From NCBI GenBank assembly GCA_910577085.1, contig CAJTLE010000009.1:1-44415 (forward strand): a stretch of 44,415 nucleotides of DNA. The letters are read 5' to 3'. A program made the position numbers and the translations under genes. Below the pieces are notes generated by a model that was not told the origin of the DNA, did not search any database, and worked only from the letters and a program-made list of their open reading frames with translations. The stretch's first letter is position 1; every line of letters begins with the position of its first letter. Shown piece after piece: positions 8,636-17,816 of the stretch. Origin of the DNA: an uncultured Allobaculum sp. (GTDB lineage Bacteria; Bacillota_I; Bacilli_A; Erysipelotrichales; Erysipelotrichaceae).

Positions 8636-10714
8636 CTATTCGTCATCATCATCGTCGACATCATCATGGATGCCAAAGACACGGGAGAAGAAGGAAGGCT
8701 TTTCCTCTTCGTAGTGATCTTCGTCGTTTCCGTTGTCATATCTGTTTTCATCATAACGGCTATCCTGATAACTTCCGTGATCATACTGGTTCTGATTTCT
8801 GGAATCGTTATAGTCATCATCATCGTCGTATCCGTCATCTTCACCGTCCTGGTCTTTATGGGTGAAGATCGAAAGAATTCGGTGCCCAGTGCGTGGTGCG
8901 CTGTCATCCTGATCAGAATCGTCGTAGTCATCGTCCTGATCATCCGGATCCTGTTCGTCAACAAGTTCGAATTCGTAATCGGAGAGATCTTCGTCATCGA
9001 GATCATCATCGGATGCGGAATGGTCGTCCTTGATTTCAGGAAGCTTGAAGGCAGGGAAGATGCCGACAATCAAAAGTCCATAACGCAGAACTTCCAACAT
9101 CAAGAACAGGGTAAAGACTTTCATGGAGTAGCGGACGGTGTCGGAATCGTAGTAGCCTTTTAACATCATGCCGCCAAAGACGGCTACGCCAATCTGCGCA
9201 ACGACACAGAACCATAAGATCTTTTTGCATCCTGGCTGTTTAAGATACAGGAAGAAGATCGGCAGGGTCCAGATCGCACCGGTCAGAATACACAGGGTAA
9301 ACATGAGGTTGAGTGCGAAGACGGAGGCGTTGTCGATGGAGACAAAGTTGTTCTGGAACAGGTGAACGATCAATGGGAACAGGATCAGTTCGCCATAGAC
9401 CACAATGGCCATCCGGATTGCGGTACGCGGATATTTGCTGGAAAGCTGACGCCGGTTTTCTTTCTCTTTCTGGCGTCTGGCTGCAGCTTCTTCATGGGAG
9501 TTGCCTTCAATATCCACTGGATTTTTGACGGCAATGCGAACCGGCTGTGATTTGGCAGGGGCGTTATTTGCGGCCTGTCGGTTTCGCGATCCATTCTGGG
9601 CTGGAGCGGGTTTTGCTCTTGAGGTGATATCCGGACGGGAACCAAAGTTGGAGTATGCATCATTTGGCTGAGGAGCATAGTTTCCATTGGTTGAAGACAT
9701 GCCCGGCTGGAAATCTGGTGTCGGCCAGGAGGCCGACTGGCCGGTTGGAATGACCTGACCGGTATAGGGATCGTAGTATTGCCCGGTTGATGGATCAAAG
9801 TTGAGAGGTCTGCCTTCTACAGGAACTTGATTTCCGTTGGGAGGATAGGCACCATTTTGAGCCGGGGAGCTGGTATTTCCATATCCATTTGGCTGATGGG
9901 CAGGGTATTGGTTGTACCCAGTCTGCTGACTGCCATAGCCAGGCGTCTGGCCGTTGGCCGGATAGGAATTGGGGTAGCTGTTGTTGGCATATCCGTTGTG
10001 GTTTGGATAGGCATTACCATTTGGATAGCCGTTTCCATTGCCATAACCTGGCTGGTTTTGTGGATAGGTGTTTTGCGGAGCGTTTCGATATCCATTTGGC
10101 TGCTGGTAACTGTTGGTCTGTTGGCCATAGTGACCAGACTGGTCATAGGAAGTTTGGCGGGAAGCATACGCTTTTTCCTGGTTTGCTTTCTCTTTTTGAA
10201 CGCGGGCTTTGGCTGCTTTCTTTCTGGCCTGCTGCTGGCGTTCCTGTTCCTGACGCTCGCTTTCGGAAAGCGTGATGACATGGTCAAAGAAAATCCGTGA
10301 CCACCAGGAGTTGCGCAGCCACTTGTAGAGCCAGAGCAGATAGAAGTTCTTGACCATTTCCAGTACGATCCAGACCAGATAGACCGCAATGAAGGAAGGG
10401 TGGAGGGTCAGATCATAGATCAGCCATCCACAGAAGGCGATTTCCCCAAAACATCCAAGCAGAACCAGATGTCTGGTCCATGACTTACCGGAGGAAATCG
10501 CAAAGAAGATCACCATCCAGACAACCATCTGGACTAAGGTGACGAGTAAGTATAGGACGGTAAAAAAATCAGGCCGGGTGAAGATCGGCTGGCTGAGCAG
10601 GAAGTACATGCCTGCCGGCCAGAGACAGATCACCAGATAGGAAAGAATCAGAACCGCCTGGATCCGACGCTTTGCTTTTTTAAGAAGCCTGAGATCATCT
10701 TGATATTGAGTCAT
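8636..10714 (-). CDS. Large membrane protein with N/Q/Y/P-rich central region and Asp-rich tail; function unknown
   Basis: I do not recognise a family. The 692-residue protein has four hydrophobic segments in about residues 18-135 and a charged QERQQQARKKAAKARVQKEK helix around 155-180. A low-complexity region rich in Asn, Gln, Tyr, Pro and Gly runs to about 385 (units such as GYGNGNGYPNGNAYPN). A DPSTGQYYDPYTGQVIP segment, a basic linker and four more hydrophobic segments (about 455-595) follow. The last 90 residues are dominated by Asp and Glu and end DDVDDDDDE. The middle and tail should be cytoplasmic and disordered if the N-terminus is inside. There is no Shine-Dalgarno sequence; a -10-like TAAACT lies exactly six bases before the ATG, suggesting a leaderless mRNA. 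The gene is monocistronic. Confidence 0.85.
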   Translation of the reverse strand: MTQYQDDLRLLKKAKRRIQAVLILSYLVICLWPAGMYFLLSQPIFTRPDFFTVLYLLVTLVQMVVWMVIFFAISSGKSWTRHLVLLGCFGEIAFCGWLIYDLTLHPSFIAVYLVWIVLEMVKNFYLLWLYKWLRNSWWSRIFFDHVITLSESERQEQERQQQARKKAAKARVQKEKANQEKAYASRQTSYDQSGHYGQQTNSYQQPNGYRNAPQNTYPQNQPGYGNGNGYPNGNAYPNHNGYANNSYPNSYPANGQTPGYGSQQTGYNQYPAHQPNGYGNTSSPAQNGAYPPNGNQVPVEGRPLNFDPSTGQYYDPYTGQVIPTGQSASWPTPDFQPGMSSTNGNYAPQPNDAYSNFGSRPDITSRAKPAPAQNGSRNRQAANNAPAKSQPVRIAVKNPVDIEGNSHEEAAARRQKEKENRRQLSSKYPRTAIRMAIVVYGELILFPLIVHLFQNNFVSIDNASVFALNLMFTLCILTGAIWTLPIFFLYLKQPGCKKILWFCVVAQIGVAVFGGMMLKGYYDSDTVRYSMKVFTLFLMLEVLRYGLLIVGIFPAFKLPEIKDDHSASDDDLDDEDLSDYEFELVDEQDPDDQDDDYDDSDQDDSAPRTGHRILSIFTHKDQDGEDDGYDDDDDYNDSRNQNQYDHGSYQDSRYDENRYDNGNDEDHYEEEKPSFFSRVFGIHDDVDDDDDE

Positions 10715-10720
10715 AACTCA

Positions 10721-10748
10721 AGTTTATCGGATGAAAGAGCTAAATCAA
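10721..10748 (-). promoter_or_regulatory. Leaderless promoter of the large membrane protein gene
   Basis: Read on the minus strand, TTGATT (10743-10748), a 16-base spacer and TAAACT (10721-10726) are followed by TGAGTT and then the ATG. With the usual 6-7 base distance from -10 to start, transcription would begin at the A of the start codon. The gene has no ribosome binding site, which supports leaderless translation. Confidence 0.55.
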
Positions 10749-10773
10749 ATTCCATTCCTGAAATTGTCCATTC

Positions 10774-10787
10774 GCAAAGCGCTTAAC
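10774..10787. promoter_or_regulatory. cre-like site (catabolite repression), tentative
   Basis: GCAAAGCGCTTAAC contains the AAGCGCTT core seen in CcpA operators, about 60 bases upstream of the minus-strand gene start. It is a partial match to the cre consensus, so low confidence. Confidence 0.3.
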
Positions 10788-11087
10788 ACAATATAGATCA
10801 AAGTACAGGCCAATTTTTTTTAGAGTGGTACGATAGCGGCATATTCAAAGAGTATCTGGGTTGGCCGCTCAGGAAGCGGGTCAATCCTGCTCTGCAATCC
10901 ATCCTGCACACCAGACAGAACGGATTGATCGATCTGATTATGGATCAGAATCGAAAAGACAGGTTTCGAGTCTGGATGGTTGCTTACCATGTCTGAAGAA
11001 GATGAATTCCAGTGTTCTTTTCTTGAATGTCGATTGACGGACAGGTTGAAAGGACCTTGCGGGATGCTATGAAGGAGAACAATAAAT

Positions 11088-11456
11088 ATGGAACTTTACT
11101 CTGTACTTTATCGAACGGTTGAAGCCCAGAATCTGGCAATGGTTATGGGCAGCGGCGATCTGCCGGTTCTGGCTACGCCTCAGATGATCGCCTGGATGGA
11201 AGAAGCCTCCTGCAAGATTGCTGAAACCAAAGAAGGCTATACCACAGTCGGCATTTCCATGAATGTAACACATGATGCGCCATCACCTTTACATGCCCGT
11301 ATTCGCATTGTCAGCCATCTGATCGAAAGCAATGGCAAGATCTTTACATTTGAAGTCAGTGCTTATTGTGGTGAGACCTGCATTGGCAAAGGCATTCATA
11401 AACGGGCTGCCGTCAACCGCGAACGCTTTATGGCCAAGGTGAATGCCCAAGCCTGA
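11088..11456 (+). CDS. Hotdog-fold thioesterase, FlK-like
   Basis: The 122-residue protein matches the small acyl-CoA thioesterases related to fluoroacetyl-CoA thioesterase FlK. The presumed catalytic set is visible: Thr30 and Glu38/39 in VLATPQMIAWMEEAS, and His62 in GISMNVTHDAP. The C-terminal GKGIHKRAAVNRERFMAK is also typical. It should hydrolyse a short acyl-CoA in the cytoplasm; the natural substrate is unknown. The start has AAGGAGAA eight bases upstream. It stands alone and ends in a terminator. Confidence 0.88.
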   Translation: MELYSVLYRTVEAQNLAMVMGSGDLPVLATPQMIAWMEEASCKIAETKEGYTTVGISMNVTHDAPSPLHARIRIVSHLIESNGKIFTFEVSAYCGETCIGKGIHKRAAVNRERFMAKVNAQA

Positions 11457-11493
11457 GCCAGATTGGATATCGATCTGGAAATGAGAGAAAACC

Positions 11494-11519
11494 AACGGGG
11501 AATCAACGCCCCGTTTTTT
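11494..11519 (+). terminator. Thioesterase gene terminator
   Basis: AACGGGG (11494-11500) pairs with CCCCGTT (11509-11515) and runs into six Ts, about 40 bases after the stop. Confidence 0.9.
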
Positions 11520-12480
11520 CGTGGGCTCTGCTGGAATAGCGAGTTTGAAAAGAAGAAAAGCAGGGGTTAACCGGCTTCAGGATTGTTTTCCCAGCTGATC
11601 GATATACCTCCGGCATCTTTTCATTCGCTAAAAAATCTTGTACACTACAGACCTCAAGTCCCGATACTCTGATCGAACCATTGATGATCAAAATTCGGGA
11701 CTGAAAACAGGTCAGCCTCAAAAAACTAAGTTTGAATGATTGCGGTTACGGTCCAAACCTCGCACCAAATTGCAGGCAATAAGACAGCCAGCTTGAACAG
11801 AGAAGAGATTTTCTGTTATTAATAGAGAGATCAGCTGATGCATAAGCAGATCAAAAGAAGCCCTTTTGACTCTGACTGGCTTTCTTATCATTGATTTTTG
11901 CCAGCCAGACCCAAATCAAGTCGAAAAAAAGACGTTTTGGTCTGCTCCCTAATTCAAACAAACGACAACCGTTTTAATCTTCATACGGTGTGTGTTGCTC
12001 TGAGATCACAAGCGGATCTCAGGCAGTGTGCTGATCCTGAATGCGATCAACCGATACGTTCGCTATTCTTTTTTGCCGGATCTTTTCAGCCCGCTGATTC
12101 CGGGCAAAAATAACACGGATCCAAATTTAAAGACGGATTTGCTCATCCAGCCAAAATTCGAAGCGGATAAGCCGTTTTTCAATCCGGTCTTACGATTTGA
12201 CCAGATGCAAAATTGTTTCGAAAAAGCGAAACAGTTTGATGGATCCATTCATAGAGTTCAAAGTGAGCTCAATTCCTGAAAACAGATTGCTGAAGCCCTT
12301 TTCAACCCAGAAAGCTGCGCCAGCTCTTTTGTTGTGCCCAAATCGAAAATAACCGAAACTGCCTTCGAAAATTTCTTTGAAGAAGTCTTTTCGTGTGCCT
12401 TTTTGTTCGAACAGGCGCAGGAATAAAAATAGAAGCGAACAACAATCCGGTTGATCGACTGCAGGGAAATCCTGCTTAGA
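11520..12480. other. Gene-poor stretch of about 960 bases
   Basis: No credible gene. Short open frames (for example 12028-12279 plus) have no ribosome binding site and no recognisable similarity. An inverted repeat AGTCCCGA (11657-11664) / TCGGGACT (11695-11702) could form a hairpin but has no T run. Confidence 0.4.
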
Positions 12481-12492
12481 TTCCGGAGAACT

Positions 12493-14382
12493 ATGAAAAA
12501 CAGAAATGAATTTCTTCTGATTGTGGATGGCTCTTCCTTATTGGCAACCAGCTACTACGCCTCCCTGCCAAGAGCTCTTCGCAAAGAAAAGGATGAAGAA
12601 AAAAAGGAGCAGATGTACCCCCGCCTGCTCAAACAGGATAAACAGGGTCATTACTGCAATGCCCTGGAACTCTTCTTCCATACCTTATTTACCATCGTCA
12701 CTTTCCAGCGGCCCAGTCATCTGGTGATCTGCTGGGACGCCGGCCGCAATACGTTTCGAAAAGAACTCTGGCCGGCCTATAAATCCAACCGTCAGGCGAC
12801 TCCAACTCCTTTGCGCCAGCAGTTTGAAACCGCCTATGCACTTTGCGGACAGTTAGGGATCAGCCAGGTCCGTGATACCCGCTATGAAGCGGATGACTTT
12901 GCGGGAACGATCGCAACCCGGATGTGTGAATACATTCCGGTACGCATTCTGACCCGCGACAAGGACTATTTCCAGCTGATCAATGATGATATCCACATCT
13001 GGTATGGCATGGCTGACCTAAAGAAAGTGAAAGCATGGCGCAAAACCCATAACATGCCATCTTCTCTGCCAAGCCGGGTTGTGCTGGTCAATGAAGATGT
13101 CCTGTATAAAGAATTTGGCTACCACCCTAAAGCCGTGCCCATGATCAAATGTCTGTTCGGTGACCCGTCCGATAATATTCCTGGTGTTTCGGGCATGGGG
13201 GAAAACCGCTCGATCAAACTGGCGGAGCATTACCACTCCGTTGCCGAGCTCTATGATCCAATTGATGCCGTGCGCACCAAAGCGGACCGCCAGAAACTGG
13301 CCCGTTTATGGCGTACCTGGGGCATTACGATCTCTCCTTATTCCGTACTGACCCGCAAGGGAACGGATACCCGGCTCAATGCCCGTCAGATGGCTGAGAT
13401 CTGTTATGAACTCGGAAAAATCCGGACGGATCTGGATCTGGAGGATTGTTTTGAGGGCGAATTCGGACCGGATTTGTTTCGCTGTGAGTTCGATCCGCAG
13501 ACTATTTTTGATGTCCTTGAACCCTTTGAAATCGAACTGAAAATCGGCCGCAAGAAAAACGGAATTCCAGGCCGCCCTTTCAACACCCGTCATACTTCAG
13601 GAAGATCGGGTGCAAAAAAACGGAATTCCACCCAGGCCACGTCTTTTAGAGAAGGAAAGAAGTCTTCCGCTACGAAATCGGCAAAATCTGTACAGACCAC
13701 TCCAGCTGCAGGCCAGCCAAAAGGCAAAGCTGCAAAAGCGGCCATGGCTGTCGAAACCATGCCATCAGCTTCCAATGTAAAAGCTCCAAAGACCGGCAAA
13801 CCAGTCAGACCGACACAAAAGTCCAGAAAAGGCTCGGCTCCATTGGCAGCTTCCAGAAAACAGAACCTGTCGGAAACCCAGATCAAGGACGATCTGCTGG
13901 TCAAAGAAAACCAGGTGGATGCAGGCCTGAACGTATCCAGCAATATGCCGGCTGCTCCAAAAACAACCTCATCTGCCAAGCGGAAAAGCCGAAAGGCAAA
14001 GGGCAGGAAAAATGCCAATCCGGCAAAGCTCAAAAAAGCAGCAGCTGCAGAGTCTTCTCCAAAGGAAAATGATTTTTCCTTACAGGCCCTCGAGCAGTTT
14101 GAAGCCAGTCAGCCCTTTGAAGTCGTGGTCGCCGGCTTTGACGATGGTCAGGAAGAAGAGTATGGTTTTGAGTCTTCCAGCCGTTCCTCTTTTGCCAACA
14201 ATTCCCGCTCAAAATCAAAAGCAGGACGCAAGAAACCATCCCATCCAGCCCCTTTGAATGTGCAAAGTCATGGTCAGATGGAAAAACAAAACGCCAAAAA
14301 ACGTCAGGCGCGCCCCCGACGCAATCAACGCCGCTACAAACCGAAAAAGCCGCAGAACCAGCAGACTTCGCCTCAGGCTTAA
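12493..14382 (+). CDS. FEN-like 5'-3' exonuclease with a long basic disordered tail
   Basis: Residues 1 to about 330 form a 5'-3' exonuclease / flap nuclease of the PolA-N type. The metal-binding acidic blocks are present: IVDGSS, WDAGRNTFRKELWPAYKSNR, YEADDFAG, TRDKDYFQLI and the helix-hairpin-helix start FGDPSDNIPGVSGMG. The usual stand-alone enzyme (YpcP type) is about 300 residues. Here a further 290 residues follow, rich in Lys, Arg, Ala and Ser, with one acidic island near DDGQEEE and a very basic end. No DNA polymerase domain is present. The start is the ATG with CGGAG four to five bases upstream. The nuclease probably removes RNA primers or flaps; the tail may bind nucleic acid (inference). 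Confidence 0.9.
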   Translation: MKNRNEFLLIVDGSSLLATSYYASLPRALRKEKDEEKKEQMYPRLLKQDKQGHYCNALELFFHTLFTIVTFQRPSHLVICWDAGRNTFRKELWPAYKSNRQATPTPLRQQFETAYALCGQLGISQVRDTRYEADDFAGTIATRMCEYIPVRILTRDKDYFQLINDDIHIWYGMADLKKVKAWRKTHNMPSSLPSRVVLVNEDVLYKEFGYHPKAVPMIKCLFGDPSDNIPGVSGMGENRSIKLAEHYHSVAELYDPIDAVRTKADRQKLARLWRTWGITISPYSVLTRKGTDTRLNARQMAEICYELGKIRTDLDLEDCFEGEFGPDLFRCEFDPQTIFDVLEPFEIELKIGRKKNGIPGRPFNTRHTSGRSGAKKRNSTQATSFREGKKSSATKSAKSVQTTPAAGQPKGKAAKAAMAVETMPSASNVKAPKTGKPVRPTQKSRKGSAPLAASRKQNLSETQIKDDLLVKENQVDAGLNVSSNMPAAPKTTSSAKRKSRKAKGRKNANPAKLKKAAAAESSPKENDFSLQALEQFEASQPFEVVVAGFDDGQEEEYGFESSSRSSFANNSRSKSKAGRKKPSHPAPLNVQSHGQMEKQNAKKRQARPRRNQRRYKPKKPQNQQTSPQA

Positions 14383-14460
14383 CTCGTGATGGGCTTAACG
14401 TTGATTGCTGTTGAAAAAAAGTCAGGACATCAATCAGTCCATAAACCCAAATGAAAACAA

Positions 14461-14502
14461 GTCCCAGATTTCATGGAAGCTCATGAAATCTGGGACTTTT
14501 TT
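14461..14502. terminator. Bidirectional terminator between exonuclease and VanZ-family genes
   Basis: A perfect 15-base-pair stem (14461-14475 with 14482-14496), a six-base loop and six Ts. On the minus strand it is followed by TTGTTTTC, so it can also serve the converging gene ending at 14519. Confidence 0.92.
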
Positions 14503-14518
14503 GCATAAGGAATAGGGA

Positions 14519-15061
14519 TTAGAGGCCGACTTGCAGAGGACCTTCATTTTCAAAGTCATCGATTGCCTTGTTGGACGTAATATGAGAGTGTGGCCGATGA
14601 TGGAAAGAGCGCAGATGGAACAGCAGCAGATAAGTCAGGCAGGTTCCATTGATGGCGCCGATCTCATCGAGGACGACATCGCGAAACTGGCAGGCACGAT
14701 CGGCGACAAAGCTTTGGTGAATTTCATCAATTCCCGCAAAGAGCAGGGAAAAGAAAACTGCCCCCAGGACTGCTTTGCCGGAGGTAAAGCCCAGGGCATC
14801 AAAAAACAGATACCATAGAATGCCCATGACCAGATAGATCGAGAAATGGGCGGCTTTGCGGATCAGAAACCGGATCTCGGGCAATGATTCAAGATGGAGC
14901 CAGTGGATCAGCTGATCGGACAGAGCCTGGGAATCAGAGCCGGTCTGGCTGGAAAAAATCCAGATGGCACTGACAAGCAGAAACAAGAGAAGCAGGTAGA
15001 AAAGGGCCAGCGGCAGATTGACTTTTCTGTCGGTGGCAGCGCGGGAGGTTGGTGTTTTCAT
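14519..15061 (-). CDS. VanZ-family membrane protein
   Basis: The 180-residue protein has the VanZ-like domain with four or five membrane segments. Signature blocks are IFSSQTGSDSQ after the first helix, RKAAHFSIYLVMG, the acidic/His block GIDEIHQSFVADRACQFRDVVLDEIGAING. VanZ itself gives low-level teicoplanin resistance, but most relatives have unknown roles in the envelope. There is no Shine-Dalgarno sequence. TAAACT lies exactly six bases before the ATG, so this mRNA may be leaderless. Confidence 0.88.
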   Translation of the reverse strand: MKTPTSRAATDRKVNLPLALFYLLLLFLLVSAIWIFSSQTGSDSQALSDQLIHWLHLESLPEIRFLIRKAAHFSIYLVMGILWYLFFDALGFTSGKAVLGAVFFSLLFAGIDEIHQSFVADRACQFRDVVLDEIGAINGTCLTYLLLFHLRSFHHRPHSHITSNKAIDDFENEGPLQVGL

Positions 15062-15067
15062 AATTAA

Positions 15068-15096
15068 AGTTTACCGAATTTTCAACATGGAAGGAA
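15068..15096 (-). promoter_or_regulatory. Leaderless promoter of the VanZ-family gene
   Basis: On the minus strand, TAAACT (15068-15073) is followed by TTAATT and the ATG. The hexamer equals the one before the gene starting at 10714. The -35 is poor (TTCCTT at 15091-15096, 17-base spacer). Confidence 0.5.
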
Positions 15097-15557
15097 TGTC
15101 ATTTTGTGCACTCCTGACTTTCAAAACAGGTCTGTCTCTGTCACTTTAAAATGGTAGAAAGTCCCATGCTTACAGACCGAAGAAAAGGCCTTTCAATCTG
15201 GAGCCAAACCAATTCATGAGAATCGTCCATAGCCCTTTGGTCGAATCGTTGGGCGAAACGTGATAGAGTAGGCGCCATATCCGATAAAGCCAGGCAGGCA
15301 TGTCTTCGTGCATTCTATTGTTGCACCTTTTACAATGAGAAAAACGGACAGTCCAGAATTTCTGCCTGTTTTTGGGCAAATCTTTACCGGATAAGAAAAA
15401 TAACTGGATTGGATTGGTTCGGGCCTGGTTCTCAGACAGAGGACAGGTTGCCTGAAGGAGGCCTAAGGTTTATAACTTGATTTGATCCTGATCAGGATGT
15501 CAGAAAACTGGCCATGCCTGTAAGGATCCATCCAGAAAAAGGAAAAAGTGAAAACGT
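15097..15557. other. Intergenic region before ktrB
   Basis: About 460 bases. A short minus-strand frame (15170-15379) would need a TTG start and has no ribosome binding site, so I do not call it. I looked for a c-di-AMP riboswitch, common near Ktr genes, and did not see its conserved blocks. Confidence 0.4.
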
Positions 15558-16874
15558 ATGGTAATTCGACGAATACAAAAGTGGTTTTTCAAGCTTACCC
15601 CCGCAAGACTGCTTGTACTCGGGTTTTTAAGTGTCATTCTGATCGGCGCTTTCCTGTTGTGGCTGCCGATCTCACGCTTTGCGGGTGTTCCCCTCAGTTT
15701 TCTTGACGCATTGTTTGAATCGTGCAGTGCGGTGTGCGTGACGGGGTTGACGGTGGTTGTTCCTGGACAGACCTTCAACCTGTTTGGCCGGATTGTCCTG
15801 GCCCTTCTGATTCAGATTGGCGGCATGGGCATTGTTCTGGTTGGCATGACCTTCACGCTTCTTTCAGGCGGCCGGATCAGTTTTAAAACCCGGACGCTCT
15901 TTGTCCAGGCGCAGAATCTTTCCGGCTATACCGGACTGATTCATATTGCCAAGTGTATTCTGTTTATGACCTTTGGCATTGAAGCTATCGGAGCCCTGTT
16001 GATGTGGCCCGTGCTGATGAGTTATTTTAACCCGCTGCAGGCACTTGGCCATGCCCTCTTCTTATCGATCTCAGCGTTTAACAACGCCGGCTTTGACTTG
16101 TTTGTGGGCGGGGATTCTTTAATTCCGTACGCCGGCAACGTGCCATTGATTCTGATTTTAAGTGCGCTGATCATCATCGGTGGATTTGGATTTATCGCCA
16201 TGGTCGATCTGGTGCGCAACAGGTTCCACTGGTCCAAACTGATGTTAACGACCAAAATTGCGGCGTTCATGACAGTGCTTTTACTGGTGGTGGGAACGGT
16301 TCTGTTCAAGATTCTCACCCCGCAGACGTGGCTGGAAGCATGGTTCCAGTCCGTCATTACCCGAACGGCCGGGTTTGCGAGCTACCCCCTCTCCAATTTT
16401 TCGACCGGGGCACTGCTTGTCTTTATTGTCCTGATGTTTATCGGTGCTTCGCCAAACTCGACGGGCGGTGGTATCAAGACAACAACCGCCTTTGCGATTT
16501 CTTTAAAGGCCTTTTCTTCGAGCGCCGGTCATGATGAAGACTCTGTTTTCTACCGCCGGATTCCGGATATCTGCTTTACCAAAGCATCGACTGTTCTTTA
16601 CTTTGGCCTTTCGGCAGTGCTGTTGGGAACCATTTTGATCTGTGCCTTTGATCCTCAGTTCACCCTGTCAGAAGTGCTGGTGGAAGTCACCAGTGCGCTG
16701 GCCACGGTTGGATCTTCCGTGGGCATTACCGCTCAGTTATCCCAGGCCAGTCAGCTTGTCATCATTGGGCTGATGTTTATGGGCCGCCTGGGTACGGTCA
16801 CGATTGCCAACCTGCTGATTACCGGTAAGGAGCCAAAAGCCCACTACTCCGAAGAAAACATTCTGATTGGATAA
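15558..16874 (+). CDS. ktrB: KtrB/TrkH-family potassium uptake channel subunit
   Basis: The 438-residue protein is the membrane subunit of a Ktr potassium uptake system. The four pore loops with selectivity-filter glycines are visible: SAVCVTGLTVV, SAFNNAGFDLF, VITRTAGFASY and ALATVGSSVGI. IGASPNSTGGGIKTTT is also typical. It should carry K+ (with Na+ coupling in known systems) as a dimer on a ring of KtrA. The start has GGAAAAAG upstream. ktrA follows 218 bases downstream on the same strand, with no terminator between. Confidence 0.95.
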   Translation: MVIRRIQKWFFKLTPARLLVLGFLSVILIGAFLLWLPISRFAGVPLSFLDALFESCSAVCVTGLTVVVPGQTFNLFGRIVLALLIQIGGMGIVLVGMTFTLLSGGRISFKTRTLFVQAQNLSGYTGLIHIAKCILFMTFGIEAIGALLMWPVLMSYFNPLQALGHALFLSISAFNNAGFDLFVGGDSLIPYAGNVPLILILSALIIIGGFGFIAMVDLVRNRFHWSKLMLTTKIAAFMTVLLLVVGTVLFKILTPQTWLEAWFQSVITRTAGFASYPLSNFSTGALLVFIVLMFIGASPNSTGGGIKTTTAFAISLKAFSSSAGHDEDSVFYRRIPDICFTKASTVLYFGLSAVLLGTILICAFDPQFTLSEVLVEVTSALATVGSSVGITAQLSQASQLVIIGLMFMGRLGTVTIANLLITGKEPKAHYSEENILIG

Positions 16875-17092
16875 ATATAAATACCTTCGGCTGAAGAGGG
16901 CCGCAGGCAAAACGAAACAAAAAAATTCCATAGGACAGCATGGAAAGACAGATCGAAAAGACCGACGAAATAGAAACTCCGGTCAGTCTTTGTTGCCTTG
17001 CTGCAAGCTGTCTTCTGGTTTAAGAATAGAGGCGAGTCTAAAAGAGAAATGAAAAGTGATGAAAGGACTCGCACATTGAAAGGGAAATTCTC

Positions 17093-17779
17093 ATGCAAAA
17101 GAATTTTGACATGTTTAAAAAGAGACGCTCCGCCTATTGTGTCATCGGCCTGGGCCGGTTCGGTTCAGCGGTTGCCGAAACCCTCGCGGAAAATGGTCAG
17201 GATCTGATCCTGATTGATAAAAACCCGGACCGGGTGCGTGAAATGCGTTATCTGACCGACTACGCGTATGTGATCAACCATCTCGATCAGGCCGCTCTCG
17301 AAGAAATCGGGGTAGGGGATTGTCAGGTGGCCATTGTTGCGATTGGTGAAGAAATCGCCGCCAACATTCTGGCCACCCTGTATTGTCTGAATCTGAAAGT
17401 GCCTATGGTCATTGCCAAGGCCAATAACAAGGATATGGGCAACATTCTCGAAAAGATCGGGGCTGAAGTCGTCTATCCGGAATACGAAATGGGTGTGCGC
17501 CTGGCTAACCAGCTTTCCAATAAGAAAGTCATCGACTACTTCTCAATTTCCGGCAACATCGATATTGCCCAGCTCGAAGCGCCTTCCTACTTTACTGGCA
17601 AACAGTTAAAAACCCTCGAGCTCCGGCAGAAGTATGGCATTTCCATCATCGCCATCCAGACTCGCAATGGAACAATTGAAGAAATCGATCCAAACTATGT
17701 CTTCGAACGCGGGGATATCATCATCGTCATCGGCTCCAATGAAAATATTCATAATTTTGAACGTTCAGTTGGAGATTAA
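17093..17779 (+). CDS. ktrA: KtrA/TrkA-family regulatory subunit of K+ uptake
   Basis: The 228-residue cytoplasmic protein has an RCK_N Rossmann domain (IGLGRFGSA, then LILIDKNPDRV) and an RCK_C domain from about residue 140 that binds regulators such as c-di-AMP in relatives. It gates KtrB by nucleotide binding. Start choice: ATG 17093, preceded by GAAAGGGA; ATG 17111 (MFKKRR) is an alternative. The 218-base gap to ktrB is unusual for such a pair, but I see no structure in it. A strong terminator starts four bases after the stop. Confidence 0.94.
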   Translation: MQKNFDMFKKRRSAYCVIGLGRFGSAVAETLAENGQDLILIDKNPDRVREMRYLTDYAYVINHLDQAALEEIGVGDCQVAIVAIGEEIAANILATLYCLNLKVPMVIAKANNKDMGNILEKIGAEVVYPEYEMGVRLANQLSNKKVIDYFSISGNIDIAQLEAPSYFTGKQLKTLELRQKYGISIIAIQTRNGTIEEIDPNYVFERGDIIIVIGSNENIHNFERSVGD

Positions 17780-17782
17780 AGC

Positions 17783-17816
17783 AAATCCGGCACATAATTA
17801 TGCCGGATTTTTTTTG
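17783..17816 (+). terminator. ktrA terminator
   Basis: AAATCCGGCA (17783-17792) pairs with TGCCGGATTT (17801-17810), followed by a nine-T run. Confidence 0.93.

Noticed and set aside
8633..9163. Hydrophobic plus-strand frame rich in Val and Ile (176 codons)
   Set aside because: It is the antisense of the Asp-rich tail of the 692-residue protein; GAT/GAC codons read in reverse give Ile/Val.
9827..10300. 157-codon hydrophobic plus-strand frame
   Set aside because: It is antisense to the N/Q/Y-rich region of the same protein and has no ribosome binding site.
15170..15379. Small basic minus-strand protein of 69 codons
   Set aside because: It needs a TTG start, has no ribosome binding site and no recognisable family.
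16875..17092. Possible c-di-AMP riboswitch between ktrB and ktrA
   Set aside because: The conserved ydaO-type blocks are not visible, and the region lacks a terminator.
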